Of a DNA stretch of 64,000 nucleotides, positions 24,869 through 39,748 are shown one piece after another. How positions within the stretch are numbered: position 1 is the stretch's first letter; each line of letters starts with the position of its first letter. The notes beneath the pieces were generated by a model. It saw only the letters and a program-made list of their open reading frames with translations, ran no database searches and was not told where the DNA came from. Both the position numbers and the translations under genes were made by a program. This DNA comes from Nematostella vectensis. Its lineage: Eukaryota; Cnidaria; Anthozoa; Actiniaria; Edwardsiidae. The stretch lies in the NCBI RefSeq assembly GCF_932526225.1, contig NC_064035.1:4773501-4837500 (forward strand), written 5' to 3'.

Positions 24869-27800
24869 ATGGATTCGCTGCTCATAAGGTATTTGATAGC
24901 CAAATTTTACTGAATTTTCGCTTTTTTGGCAGGGGGTCAATCGATATAGGTATATTCCTATAGTCATTACTCAATTCCGTGTTTTCCTCAGCCAGTTTGC
25001 TGTAGGAATGTTCAGATGATAAAATAATGAATTCGGTTTGTAAGTAAGTAGAAATGTACAATACTCGTCCTGTCCAGCTACAGCAATACCTGTACAGCTG
25101 TATTTTCATTACTTGCGCGCTACTTTGCCTGTTCTTGTGTTGTATCTTGGTTCGGTTATTACTTCATATGTTACTTGCGCGCTACTTTGCCTGTTCTTAG
25201 TCCAACTTTATGTGCAAGATAAAATATGCCTAGTGTTATATCTAAGTTTAGTGTTATATCTAAGTTCACTTATTACTTTATGTTACTTGCGCCCTGCTAT
25301 GCCTATTTTTGTGTTGTATCTAAGTTCGCTCATTACTTCATGTGCGCGCTAATTTGCCTATTCTTGTGCTATGTATGTTAGTTATCGCTTATTACTTCAT
25401 TGCTTGTTACTTGCGCCTTTGCCTATTCTTGTGCTGTATCTTAGTTCACCTTTATATGCGCGCTACTATGCTTATTTCGTACGTTTTACGCATTTCATGC
25501 CACTTTCGTTAAGTTAATTTTACTGTTGACACTTGTATTCACATAGTTACTAGAAAAAAACGGAGAAATGTGGGCACGGTGGTCTACACGGTGTAGCCAG
25601 AACATCGCTAAATGCTAATCGATGAATTCCGATAGATAGGCTATGAATCAAACAAGAAAAATACATATCTAAACCACTTTGATAATTCAATGACAGCGAT
25701 TAGGAATTTGCGCAAAAGACTTTCTTTAATTGCACTCATCCTGCGCTTTTCATTTTAATACTAACATCTACCTACAAAAATTGAACTTCTTGGTTTGGCT
25801 TGGATGTTTATCTTTAAATAAAAAACTCATCAACGTCATCTGCATATGAAAACTCACCCTCCGCACATTTCGAGTCCCATTGTTGGTACTATAACTATAG
25901 TATATATGTATATAATTATACATTGTCCAGTCAAAGTACTTGTCGAACCGTAAGCATCACAATTTGTTTCACCGTTAACCCTATTCAGATCGGGGGGGGG
26001 ATGGGGGGGGGGCTTTTGAGGCCCACATCAACTTAATACCTTTTGAGCTAGTAGGGCTAGAGCATTGAAATTTGACTACTTTTCCTAAAATTTATCTGAG
26101 ATCAGTTTGGTGTTAACAAAATTTTAATATGTGTACCAAGTTTTGAGACGCAGGTTTCATGAAAATTAGGCAAAACGCCCGTTAAGATCAACTATTAATA
26201 AGACGTGCTTAACGCAAATCCATGTCATATAAACGTTTTATACCAAGTTTTTAAACATTTCTGGATTTTAGGGGGAAGGGGTGTTTTTTTTTGTGTAAAT
26301 TTTTGACCTCGAAAGATTGCTTGTAAAAATAGCAAAAATACATTCATATCCACCTGAAATAACTAATAAAACTTGAAACGAAGATTGAATATTAAAAAGC
26401 TTTAGATTTTGCTACCCAGTTTTTATTAATTAAAATAAATAACTTTCATTAAGTCCAAGATGTCGGGTCCAAGATGGCGGTCCAAGATGTCGGGTCCAAG
26501 ATGGCGGATCCAAGATAGCGGATGCTGATGTCACATAATTAGCTAAAAATCTCTGTGTTTTTTAAATTAACATCTAAATTTGGCAAAATCCTTTTTATAT
26601 TTCTCTATTGTAAATAAAAAGTAGAAAACAACATTTTTGGGAAATATATTCAAATTATTGCTTTTATAAAGAGTCCATTCGCAAACGCGTATGCTTTATT
26701 AAAGGTACCATGCCAATCAATAACGTCACAGATGTCATTTATTGCTGTCATAGAAACAGTGTCACTAATAATTATTTCTAGTGCAAGATAATAAGATTGT
26801 TGAAAAAAGACATACGGAGATACATATCTAAAAAACAGAAATATTGCCCGTTTCTGTCATCGTGACGTCACAAAGACATTTTTTTAAGAATATCGGTCGC
26901 TTTTTGAATACGACTGATTATGATAACTTATTTGGATTTTATAGATGTTTTATGCAAAGGTTTCGAAAGATAGGCTATTTATAACTAAATGTCTTTAAAT
27001 TAGAACACAATATATAATTTGTTCCTCTTTGTAGGATAATGATTCTTTCAAAATTTGGTCATAATTGCTCCAATGGTTCAAAGTACGGATGGGTGACCGA
27101 AAAGTCCCCCCCCCCCAGACCAGAAGTCATAACACTACATCCACAAGCACTTGTCCCGCCGTATTGTCTTTGTTCTCTTAAAAAATCTTTATGAATTCTG
27201 ATTTGTGGTATCAATGGAACTGGACCCATGGCAGGACCATTTGTGATGATTATATTTAGTAACTATCTGGCGGCTGGGATATCGGCGAGTATGTCGTCCA
27301 AGGATTAGAAATGATCCGAAAAATAAACAGTTAGCCTAGAAGGGAAGCTTCTAATGAACAATAGCCTCCTTCGCAGGCGTTTTTAGGCAGGGGTCGCTCG
27401 CTCCCCGTCCACAAAGGAGGGGGAGCGAGCGACGCCTGCCTAAAAACGCCTGCGAGGGAGGCTAAATGAACAGTAGCTTACTCAATGACTGGTGGTAATG
27501 ATGTTTTATCTGTGTCCCTTAGACCCTTTCGTAGGACGGGCGAACATCTCGACACCATATTCGCGCGGCTAAGGGTAAGATTTAAAAGTGTTCACCATAA
27601 CCACACCCACAACTCCATAACCACACCCACGACTCCATACCCACACCCACGACTCCATAACCACACTCACGACTTTAAAACCGCTCCTATGACTTTATAC
27701 CTGCACACAAGACTTCATAACCACATCCACGACTCCATACCCACACCCACGACTCCATACCCACACCCACGACTCCATACCCACACCCACGACTCCATAC

Positions 27801-30800
27801 CCACACCCACGACTCCATAACCACACCAACGACTCCATAACCACACCCACGACTCCATACCCACACCCACGACTCCATACCCACACCCACGACTTCATAA
27901 CCACATCCACGACTTCATAACCACATCCACGACTCCATAACCACACCCACGACTCCATAACTACACCCACGACTCCATACCCACACCCACGACTCCATAC
28001 CCACACCCACACCCATGAGTTAATACTCACACCCATGACTCCATAACCACACCCACGACTCCATACCCACACCCATGAGTTAATACTCACACCCACGATT
28101 CCATACCCGACCCACGACTCCATACCCACCCACACGACTCCATACCCACACTCACGACTTTAAAACCGCTCCTATGACTTTATACCTGCACCCAAGACTT
28201 CATAACCACATCCACGACTCCATAACCACACCCACGACTCCATACCCACACCCAAAACTCCATACCCATTGTCTCCACGACCCAATAACCACACCCATGA
28301 CTTCATACCCACATCCACTACTCCATACCCTCGTCTCCACGACTCAATACCCACAACCACGACTTCATATCCACATCCACGATTTAATGGTGAATATGGT
28401 TTATCTGCAGAATGAATTGGTGTTTAAGAAAGTGCATCCACACGTTGTTCGCCAGATCTGCTTTTATGCCTACTATGAAGACCTGGAACCAGGGACTGTC
28501 TGTAAGTCTGATCGACCGCTTAAAATCACTCCCCACGTTACCCAATTAATTACTCATCACATGACCGGCTCGATGTTGTCGATGATAAGTCACTAGCGTA
28601 TGACACGAAAACAGATGTATTCGCATTTGTAAATTTTAGACTCTTTTTAGTCTTGGTTTTAAGAAGCAAATATCAAAAGATTAAGCAAGTTAGACACTTT
28701 AATCAGTTAGTTATTTGAGTGCCCTATAAACATGAGTGGTAATCTAACCTTGATGTTTGTTCGCAGTATATCGGCAGGACGCCAAGGGGCTCAATTGGTA
28801 CGCCATACTCACAGGGTCCGTCAACATCTGCGTATCCCAGACCAGCAAGATCGAGGTGTGTGTTGAGATGGTAGCTATGACGAACCGGTCTGGAACAGGC
28901 GAATTTTGTCAAATATCCCCAGTCAAGGAAAGCAAACAATAGAAAGCCAGAGTACAAGGGTTTAAGTCCATTGGTATCGTTGTTGCGTACGAGAAATGTC
29001 AAAATCAAGTCTTTCTATAGATAAAATAAATTATAAGCTTGTCCAGACTGCGAGGCCAGTTAGTACAAGAGACCATGATGTAAGAGAACGAATCCCCCGT
29101 ATTAGGGTATGTTCCAATGATGACGTCCGTAAAAACTATTTTTAGAACAAGCAGTTATTTTTAGATACGTTTCTGATTGGTTAGCGCTCACGTTTCCTAG
29201 CAACAAGAGTCTTACGCGCGATCACTTCTTGAGCAATGTGATCCGGCAAAGGATGTTTCGGAAATCTTTTTGACCGAAAATACCTTTCTTTTTTACGAAC
29301 GCTGTAAAAATGATCTTCCATAGAGTACGCTGGTGCCAATCAACTGTTTCTGGGACATTGAAATGTATAAAGTGCGTGATTTTAGGCTCTGGGATCAACT
29401 TCCCCAGTAAAAGTTTTCACTGCTGATTCACAACAATCAATCATAAATCTGTGTTTACAAAACACAATTCTCTTCCAATTCCCTTTTAATGAAAAAGATA
29501 CATTCAGAACTTAATACCATTATATTCACACCGATATTACAAATAAAAGATTTCAAGTCTAAAAGTCTAAAATGAAGTAAATCTTATTCCATTGACAAGG
29601 GTTTCTTGAGTGACATGATTTCTGAACATTTGGGTGAAAAATTGAAGTTCATTCATCTAAAAATGTTATAAATCAAAGAAAAATAAAGGCCTTCTTGTAT
29701 TAAAATACATAACATAGACTATGAGAATGCCTAGGTATTCTATCTCACCGAATTGCATAGAATAAGAACTTTTTAGGAGTCTGCACGATGCATCTTGAAT
29801 GAACTCCAAATTTACCGTCAACCCGACGTCTTCCCGTTCAATTATTTATATAACATTTAGATAACTGAACATAAGATAACTAAACAGATAACAGGACACC
29901 ACCCCATGAGAAGCATTGTGATCATGAGCCTTGAAGAGCAGCTAAAAGGATAAAACAGGTAGCGAACGAAGTAAAGAAGTGCAGAGGGAAAAAAATTGGT
30001 GCGAAATTGTACTAGCTCGTGGTGCCCATAACCAAATATGGCGCGACGAACCATGTATGGATGCTATTATTGACTAGCTCGCGCAATCTAAAAATAGCTT
30101 TCTTGGACGTTATCATGGGCCACGGGGATTCGTTCTCTTATATCATGGTCTCTTGGTTAGTATTAATATCCTTGTCTGAGTTGTCGTCTAGGATACTGTG
30201 AAAGTCAATTGCTCGGTATACCCCTGTTTTTATGTCGTCTAGGACGCGGTAACATTGTGTTGTCTGGGTCCTGGAAGCACGTTTGGGGAATCTGTTTTGG
30301 ATGGCTCTCCCAGGTATGTTATTAGCTTTATTGTAAACAATTAACAATTTATTCGCCAAAGGTTCAGTGAGTGGTGGTAAATAGTCCTTAGGGACTGAAC
30401 TGAACATAATCATAAAAACAAAATAAGCGTTTTCGATACGTAACACACGCTTTTACATTAGAATATTTTCGAGAACTTTTGCAACAGACAGAAACTTACA
30501 TTGAAATAGATCTGTCTCGCTAGTGTCATGCACAAACTGAAATACAAACGATTTTGAAACGTTTCCTGGCTGATCCACTCATCATCCCATGTTTGGGGAG
30601 TGGATATACTATCCATTATCCCGAGAAAGCGAGCCAATAAAAGGCCGCGTTCTTATGAATTTCTAATGAATCACAAGCTGCCAGTGCCACTTGTGTTCTG
30701 TAAATGAACCTCGTGTTGTTGTTGTTGTTGTAGAACCGCTACCGCCATCACTAACGACTATTGCGAATTGCTGTGTGTGAATGGCGAGTACTTGAAAACC

Positions 30801-33800
30801 ATCTTTCAGGTAAGTTTGTTGTCGTCATTCCTGTTGTTACGGTTACGTTTCCCTTTTCTAGCCTATTGCAGTCTTGGCGAATTGTTTGTGTGTGTTTTGT
30901 TTGCTATTGTCATAGCTGCTATGATTGTCGATGCCATCCTTTGTTGCTTATTTGTCTCTTTCCTGGGTTAAATTTGTGTTGCTGTTTTTGGTGGTGGTGG
31001 TGGTATTGTTGCTGTCGGCTGTTGGTGAAGGAGCTCCTGTTTTGCTTTGTTTCTCTACTGTTCATTTTTAGTTATTGCACGCCGTTGTTGTAGCTATTGA
31101 TTTAGCCTCCCCCGCAGGCTTCTCTAAACGTTAGAAAGCCCGAGAGCGAATAGTAATAGCTACGCGGGCTTCTTGAGTGGAACAGATTCCTTGCTTAGTG
31201 TGGAGGTGACAATACCAAATCTGAAAAAAAATTCCTGCTGCTTTCTGGGCAAAAGCGTTGCCCAGGGAAAAGGCTACTATCGATACTGTTCGCAGAACGT
31301 CCCTGTTCCATGATTTTTTTTTTACTTCTCGTAAAATATATTAGGTAATTCTTGATTAGGTAAAGATTGCTTTTTTGGCGGTAAAGTGTAGGCCCCCTGA
31401 TCCTCTCCCCTCCCCCGTAGTCACGTGCCTAGGTGTTGAATGTATGGTCTGTGTTAACAGCAAAACAGACGTTACCTTGTGGGCATTGAACTTCCCGGAG
31501 AACAGTGCAACACCGTCGAGGTGACTGAGGCGGACGGTGAGTCAACGCTAAAGCTAGAACTTCAATTAGTCTAGAGGGTTTCTTTATACTTTGAGAACAG
31601 CGGCCGGCTGCATCACGTGTTTTACGCTTTTGTTTGCTCACCAATCAGTGGCTATTGTTTTTCTAAATGGTCTAAAAATGAGAGGCAAGCGCGGGAAATC
31701 TGTGGTACTCTCAAAAACGTTAGTGTCCAGACCTTACCAATATGACGGCAAGCAAAGGCGTAGTTTGGCCGAAATCCTGCAAGTTAACGTGGAAGTTCCC
31801 GACTTACACGATTCTAAGGCGAAGTACTTCCGATTTTTTAAAAGACGGAAAGGCGGCCAAACGAATCAAATATGGTATGTAATGGCCGAACGAGCTTAAT
31901 AAACAACGAGGGTTTTCAAAACACAATTATTTGACGGTTTTGTGTACGATACTTGCACGCGGTAGGTCAGGTCGGTTTTGGATTTTTTGAACAGGTATTA
32001 AAATACTGGCTGCTCTCTACAGTAAATCTCTTCCGCTTGTCAAGTTTTGTTTAAACTCTGGACGAGAAATTGATAATGCATTTATTCCGTGTGAACAGCC
32101 TGTGTTAATGATAAACAATCGCAGGGAATTATGAAATGTGAAACAGTTCAATTGGAATTTGATAAGATAGAATAGATGTAAACATTTATCTGTCAAAACT
32201 GTTTTAGAGAACAGTCCTGGAGTTGAAGATGTTGGAGTGCCCCTTCATGACAACAAGGTAGGCCGCGTGGCAGCAGCCTTCATTCGAGTAGTAGCTTTTC
32301 TATTGGACCATTCACGATCTGAATTTCCAAATCTTCTATTTGTAGAAGCTCTCGCAGATTATGCTTAATGCTGCAGTCGTCCTGCATAACAAGATGGTCA
32401 AGTCTGCACCTCACCTTTTTAAAGAGCGTTCCTGCAACTCAGGGACGTTCCCTGATTGTTTCGCTGGGAGCGAGGCGGTGGACTGGCTGTTGGATAGCTC
32501 CAGACAAGTCCACAGTCGATTCCATGCCGTCTCTGTATTCCAGGCTCTGTTGGAAGAAGGCGTGATTTCTCATGGTACCTGTATTTGAATGCATCCGTGC
32601 CCAAACAATAATGATAATCACGTTAATTTGGCTATTGCTTTGACCAACTTGACCATCATTACCGTGACAAGCGTGACAATTATTACCGTTACCAGCGTGA
32701 CAATCATTACCGTGACCAGCGCGACAATCATTACCGTGACCAGCATGACAATCATTACCGTGACCAGCGCGACAATCTTTACCGTGATCGGCGTGACAAT
32801 CATAACCATGACTAGCGTGACCATCATAACCTTGACCAGCGTGACCATCATTACCGTAACCAGTGTGACCATCATTACCGTGACCAGCGTGACCATATTA
32901 CCGTAACCAGCGTGACCATCATTACCGTGACCAGCGTGACCATCATTACCGCGACTAGCGTGACCATCATAACCGTGACCAGCGTGACCATCATTGGTGT
33001 GATCAGCGTGTTCAGCATTAACGTGATTAGAGTCACCATCATCACCGTGACCACTATGAACATCATAACCTATCATAACCATGACTAGTATAACCATCGT
33101 TACCGTGACCATCATAACCGTGACCATTATTATACAGTGACTAGCTTGACCATCATTACCGTGACCAGCGTAACCATCGTTACCGAGATCAGCGTGACCA
33201 TCATTACCGTGACCAGCGTGACCACCATTTCTGTGACCAGCGTGACCATCATTACCGTGACTAGCGTGACCAACATTGCTGTGACCAGCGTGACCATCAT
33301 TACCGTGACCAGCGTGACCATCATTGCTGTGACCAGCGTGACCATCATTACCGTGATCAGCGCGACAAACTTTACCGTGATCAGCGTGACCATTATTACC
33401 GTGACCAGCGTGGCCATCACATCATAACCGTGACCAGCGTGACCATCTTTACCGTGACCAGCGTGGCCATCATTACCGTGACCAGCTCAACTTGACCATC
33501 ATTACCGTGACCAGTTAACGTTTGACGGCACAAACTTGATTTTCATCATATTACTGCTACTCTCATTACCCGGCGAGTCATTAACATACCATTTGATTTG
33601 ACATACAGTGACCCATGAGTATGTATTCAAGGACAGACACCACCTCTATTACCGATTCTCCCACAAAAAGCTACAGGTCGCTGAGAGAGAGTTCCCCGCA
33701 CACAAAGATTTCGAGGAAGTGATGGGCTACCTGTGTAATATTGGTCCTGACGCAGTCTTCAGAATGGCCTTACGAACTCCGTGAGTGCTAAAAATAGTTT

Positions 33801-36800
33801 TCCTTAAAACCACCTGGGCTGTACAACTGGAAACATCATTGATTGAAAAAAATTGATATTTTCTGTTCTCTTTGTAACATAATACTTATTCCTTTCCAGA
33901 CCCAACGCCCGGAGCCAGGAGGACGTGGACACTATCTATGAGGAACTCCTACGCATCAAATCTCTGTCATATATCTCGAGCACGGTGCGCTAGCAAAATT
34001 CCAATTTAATTTATTTTTATTTAATTTTTCAGATACTAAAATATCTGATAATTCCTGCACTAAATAAGTAACATGGTGACACATTTGGTCATGACGTGAA
34101 TTAGGTGAAAAAGGAAATGGCCGCAGCTGTAGTACTGGAATCATGCGAGCACAAGGGAACGGTCCGTAAGTAACACGACAACCAGAGACATAACTAGTCG
34201 TATGACTCCTAATATCAATACAGATAATAGACACGAAATACATCAATAGCATGCCCTTTTTAGTACATGCTAGGAGTGAATATAAAATTAATCATGAGCA
34301 ACTGTGTCATTATTATATGGGAATCCCCTCCGGATAGGGCCTTTAACACGTGACATTCATTTTTGTCCAATCATTTATCCTTCTTCAATCATTCACCCTT
34401 CTTCATCCTTATTCCATCATTTATTCTTGTTCATTTGTCCTTGTTCAATCATTTATTCTTGTTCATTTATCCTTGTTCAATCATTTATCCTTGTTCAATC
34501 ATTTATTCTTGTTCATTTATCCTTATTCCATCATTTATTCTTGTTCATTTATCCTTGTTCAATCATTTATTTTTGCTCATTTATCCTTATTCCATCATTT
34601 ATTCTTGTTCATTTATCCTTGTTCAATCATTTATTCCTGCTTAGTGTTCAATCAAGGAGACGAAGGGGATTCCTGGTACATAATCCTCAAAGGTTCCGTC
34701 AATGTCGTCGTGTTAGGAAAGGTTAGACCACTCTCACTATGCATTACCAGATATGACGACGCTTTTACCATCTCTTACAAGTAAGCTAGAGTATGACAGG
34801 TTTGCTATTGAGACTGGTCGCATTCTCGCTAATGCTCTCTAAGAACATTTGTTACACCTAAATGGGGCTGTTCGCTTACGAAAATGGGCTTCCAATAAGC
34901 GACCACGCTTAGGCAACCACAAATGAGGAGGGAAATTAGCGAGAGATATTAGCCAGTTGTAGTTATTTTATTTATTACAATGATTACTTCGTTCCAAATG
35001 ATTTCGCGTAATACGCAAATCCGCTAACACAAATATGAATCGTTCGATTGGTCGCTTATGTCAACTCTAACAGATTTTAAAGCATGACTTGAGCTTACCA
35101 GAGCGCTCCTAATGAAAGCTTCACTGCAGCTACATACGACACTCTTATTACTGTTTCTCTACAGGGCATTGTGTGCCAGCTACATACGTGGGATGATTTT
35201 GGGAGGCTTTCACTGGTCAACAACGCACCGCGGTAATCTATTGCACGTAATCATTACCATAACAAGCGTGACCATCTTTACCGTGACCAGCGTGACCATC
35301 ATTACCGTGACCAGCGTGACCATCATTACCGTGACCAGCGTGACCATCATTACCGTGACCATAACTACTGTGACCAGCGTGACCATCATTACCGTGACCA
35401 GCTTTACCGTTATTACCATGACCAGAGTGACCATCATTACCGTGACCATAACTACTGTGACCAGCGTTACCATCATTACCGTGACCAGCTTTACCATTAT
35501 TACCATGACTAGCGTGACCATCATTACGGTGATTAACGTGACCATCATTACCGTGACCAGCGTGACCATCATTAGCGTGACCAGCGTGACCATCATTAGC
35601 GTGACCAGCGTGACCATCATTACCGTGACCATAACTACTGTGACCAGCGTGACCATCATTACCGTGACCAGCTTTACCGTTATTACCATGACCAGCGTGA
35701 CCATCATTACCGTGACCAGCGTGACCATTATTACCGTGACCAGCGTGACCATCATTACCGTGGCCAGCGTGACCATCATTACATCGACCATGTGTTAATG
35801 ACTTTGTTAGATGATGTGTTGGCCTGTGTCAGTCGGCAAGACCAGCTCACTCAGTATATATCATTCATAGTGCTGCGAGCATTGAAACCTGCGAGGATAA
35901 CTGTCATTTTCTACGCGTAAGCAAGGAGACCTTCGATAATATACTCAAGGTAACTAATAAGTCTTCGCTAACGATGATTAGCTGATTTTCCTTTCTTGTA
36001 TTTGCATTTGCTAAAGAAACTGAATATAAAACGATGTTCAAAATAGAGTATCCCGCACCCCATCCCACCCATGCCACAATACCGTATAACTGTCATAATA
36101 CCGTATAACTGTCACAATACCGTATAACTGTCACAATACCGTATAACTGTCACAATACCATAGAACTGTCTATCCATTAAGTAGAATTCCTGCTCCTTTA
36201 TACCCACAGTTGATGATTACTTATTTCCCATTTACTTTTTCAGGATGTGGAGTCAAGCAGCCTCGTTTTGAAGGAGCACGGAAGTGATGTGCTGGTTCTA
36301 GAGGAATTCAAGGATCGTGTCCCTGTCAACGAAAAGGGCCAGTTCAAGGAGAAAAGGTGTTACACGGATTGACTAAAAATTGAACGCGAATTCATTATGA
36401 GATGAGTGTGTGAGATAAGTTATATTTCACCTACTAATACCCAAGTGTGACCATCATTGCAATAGCAGTACCTATTGTTGCGCGTTGCCTGATGGCAGTA
36501 CCTATTGTTGCGTGTTGCCTGATGGTTGTGCCTATTGTTGCGTGTTGCCTGATGGCAGTACCTGTGTTTGCGTGTTGCCTGGTGGCAGTACCTATTGTTG
36601 CGTGTTGCCTGGTGGCAGTACCTATTGTTGCATGTTGCCTGATGGCAGTACCTATTGTTGCGTGTTGCCTGATGGCAGTACCTATGTTTGCGTGTTGCCT
36701 GATGGCAGTACCTATTGTTGCGTGTTGCCTGATGGCAGTACCTATTGTTGCGCGTTGCCTGATGGCAGTACCTATTGTTGCGTGTTGCCTGATGGCAGTA

Positions 36801-39708
36801 CCTATTGTTGCGTGTTGCCTGATGGCAGTACCTATTGTTGCGTGTTGCCTGATGGCAGTACCTATTGTTGCGTGTTGCCTGATGGCAGTTGCTATTGTTG
36901 CGTGTTGCCCGATGGCAGTACCTATTGTTGCGCGTTGCCTGATGGCAGTACCTATTGTTGCGTGTTGCCTGATGGCAGTACCTATTGTTGCGTGTTGCCT
37001 GATGGCAGTACCTATTGTTGCGTGTTGCCTGATGGCACTATTGTTGCGTGTTGCCCGATGGCAGTACCTATTGTTGCGCGTTGCCTGATGGCAGTACCTA
37101 TTTTTTAGCTATTACGCCGTTATGGCCGGTACAGCCAGTAAAATGGTAGACTACCTGCTCCAGATCCCTACCAACAAGGAAACAGAGAAGATCGTCAGGG
37201 TCGCTGGTGAGATTTTATCACAAATAAACTCTCTTATCTTAATTGTAAAAACAATTGAGAAAAGAAATCTTAACTCATATGTCGTCTCCAACTGCAAAAC
37301 CGCTTTCTGGCCCCCGTCATTCAAACGGGGGCCTTGCGGAGAGGTGGCGTGATTGGAAGCCATTTTAGTGCTAGCCAATAAAACGCTTCGAGCATTTTGA
37401 ATGACGGAATCCAGAAAACGATTAGCAGGATTCATACAAAGTAGTATCGCTGCAATTTGAACAAGAAAAACATCTTTTAATAACAATTTTGCAAAGCGTT
37501 GACGATGAACTTGTAATAGTCTAAACACAATCGAACATGGCAGACAGAGAAACTACAAAATACTCTGTATGATAGTATTCATTTCTTTATGTTCGCATCA
37601 GATGACTTCTTGGTGGACTTCTTGCTAACTTATCCCATCTTCATGAAACCCGAAAGCTTTTGCCTCGAACTCTTCACGAAATATCCTTTTTAACAAGATA
37701 AAATGTTTATTCAAAAATGGGATTTTCAGTGTTCTCTATAAACTATTCCGCGAGAAACTGAAAAATAAGAGAGGTGTCATTTAAGAAACAATGCTAGCTT
37801 ATCTCCTTTGTATAAAGACTCTCATTCTTTTGAGTTGTTGGCGTATTTGAGGAAGTTGATGAGAGGATGTTGTGGTATACATCTTGTGGTATACAGACTG
37901 TTTTCCCTTAACTCGTTGTTACGTATGAGGCTACTGACACGACACCAAAGCCTAGCGACGTTTCCACTGAGTGCAGAACAAAAAAGCAAGCCGTGGAACA
38001 CCGAATTCTGGTAAAGAAAAGGTAAATAATGTTTTTCTTTATCGTCACCGATCACCATCACAACGATCACTATCACTATCATTCTCCACCCACCAACACC
38101 ATCATCAAAATAACTACTACCACCACCATCACCACCACCACCATCAACATCGCCATCGTCATCAATATCACCATCACCAATCATCATCTTCTACCACCAC
38201 ATTACAAATCATTATTATTATTGCCATTATTATCGTTTTCATCATAATCACCACCATTGCAGTAATCTTCATCATCGTAATTACTGTTAATGTATAAGCT
38301 AAAAAAATTATTGCTTATTAGTTGTTGTAGGGTGTCTCAATTTCATGATTGATTTCTGTTGTCGTAGGGTGGCCCCACATCGTTATTATTGGTTTCTGTT
38401 ATCGTAGGGTGGCCCAGGTTCTACTACAGATGTTGCGTCTGGCTAAAAACCTTCTGCTCAAGGAGCAAGGCTGCATTTCTCTTATTCTCGTGAGATATTG
38501 TCATAATTCCTCACAGTTCATAATTCCTACCGTGTCGAATCATTCATTAAGCCATCAGTTATGCTTCCGATTTTCGCAGGATGTTATGCGCTGTATTCTA
38601 AACGATAACCTTCAGGATGAATACGAAGCCCTTAAGAAGGCCATTGCATCACAGAAACGGTAACTATACAAGATTTATGAGATATAGACAAGATCGAGAA
38701 GAGGGTGCTAGTACGTGGTACTAGTAATTGTAACTAGATAGGTAACTATAGTTCTTTATCAGATATGTTGAGGGTTTCTTGGGAGTTTAGAGGTAGCAAG
38801 GGTTTGTTTATGACGAGTGCAGAGGATGTTGAGGGTTTCTTGGGAGTTTAGAGGTAGCAAGGGTTTGTTTATGACGAGTGCAGAGGATGTTGAGGGTTTC
38901 TTGGGAGTTTAGAGGTAGCAAGGGTTTGTTTGTGATGAGTGCAGAGGATGTTGAGGGTTTCTTGGGAGTTTAGAGGTAGCAAGGGTTTGTTTATGACGAG
39001 TGCAGAGGACTTCTGTATTCGCCGCCTTGTGTACACATTTTTAGCACATTCATGTAATACGGCATTTCTTTGTTACATTTTAGAGAACCGGCCAACGATG
39101 AAAAAATCAAGACACATGTTCCAACGGTTAGTAATGCTATAAAAGAAGTTTAACTATCAAGCATGAACAGAATACTCGTGCCTGGATGGAGTAAATAGAT
39201 TATGACACCGAAAGGGCTGATGCAGCGACCAGAAGGAGGGCTAAAATAATAATTATTTTGGTCAAATCACGCAAGTAGGTCAGTTTATATAGCCAAAAAC
39301 ATTGTCTGGACTGGTGATGGTGATGGTGGTGACAATGATATTGATGATTACGTCGACGGCGATAATGGTGATGATGGGGACTATGTTGAAGATGATTATC
39401 ATAATAGAAATGTCGTATTCCAGCGACGCACCATGTCCTTTTCATCCCGCCGCGGGGGCACTGCCGACCTCAAGCAGCCAAGGAGGAGCAAAATGACACC
39501 AATAGAAAAAGATGACTACGGTAAGACAGCTCTTATTACACTAGCAACAGAAAAACCGCTCAAGTTTGCCCTAGCAACAAAAAACGGTTCAGTTTGCCCT
39601 AGCAACAGTAAGATGGATCAGACGAATTTAGCTTTTACCACAGCTTGCCCTGACATGAGCCAGACGGCTCTCGTTTGCCCTAGCTAAAGTGCAATGAGCT
39701 CTGGGTGC

Positions 39709-39748
<40 letters not shown>

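Noticed and set aside
24859..24888. Alternative EPAC start at the upstream ATG (frame reading AEWIRCS)
   Set aside because: It resembles the human N-terminus by chance but hits a stop before the donor. The ATG at 24869 leaves two bases that fit exon 2 exactly.
28174..28596. A 140-codon plus-strand frame spanning array and exon 3
   Set aside because: It reads through the repeat in another frame from the conserved CNB exon at 28411-28501.
31104..31175. A second foldback MITE like that at 27361
   Set aside because: It begins AGCCTCCCCCGCAGGC, but no clear inverted partner or flanking duplication could be seen.
32618..33427. Long open frames of Thr/Val repeats on both strands
   Set aside because: They come from a 24-bp array whose period is a multiple of three; they lie inside an EPAC intron and have no protein-like composition.
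36447..37108. 200-codon Cys-rich frames ([10 protein letters not shown] and [10 protein letters not shown] patterns)
   Set aside because: A 30-bp minisatellite keeps several frames open at once; no start context or family similarity.
39289..39420. GATGATGGTGATGGT-rich stretch as acidic coding exon
   Set aside because: Low-complexity intron sequence; the conserved frame starts only after the acceptor at 39423.
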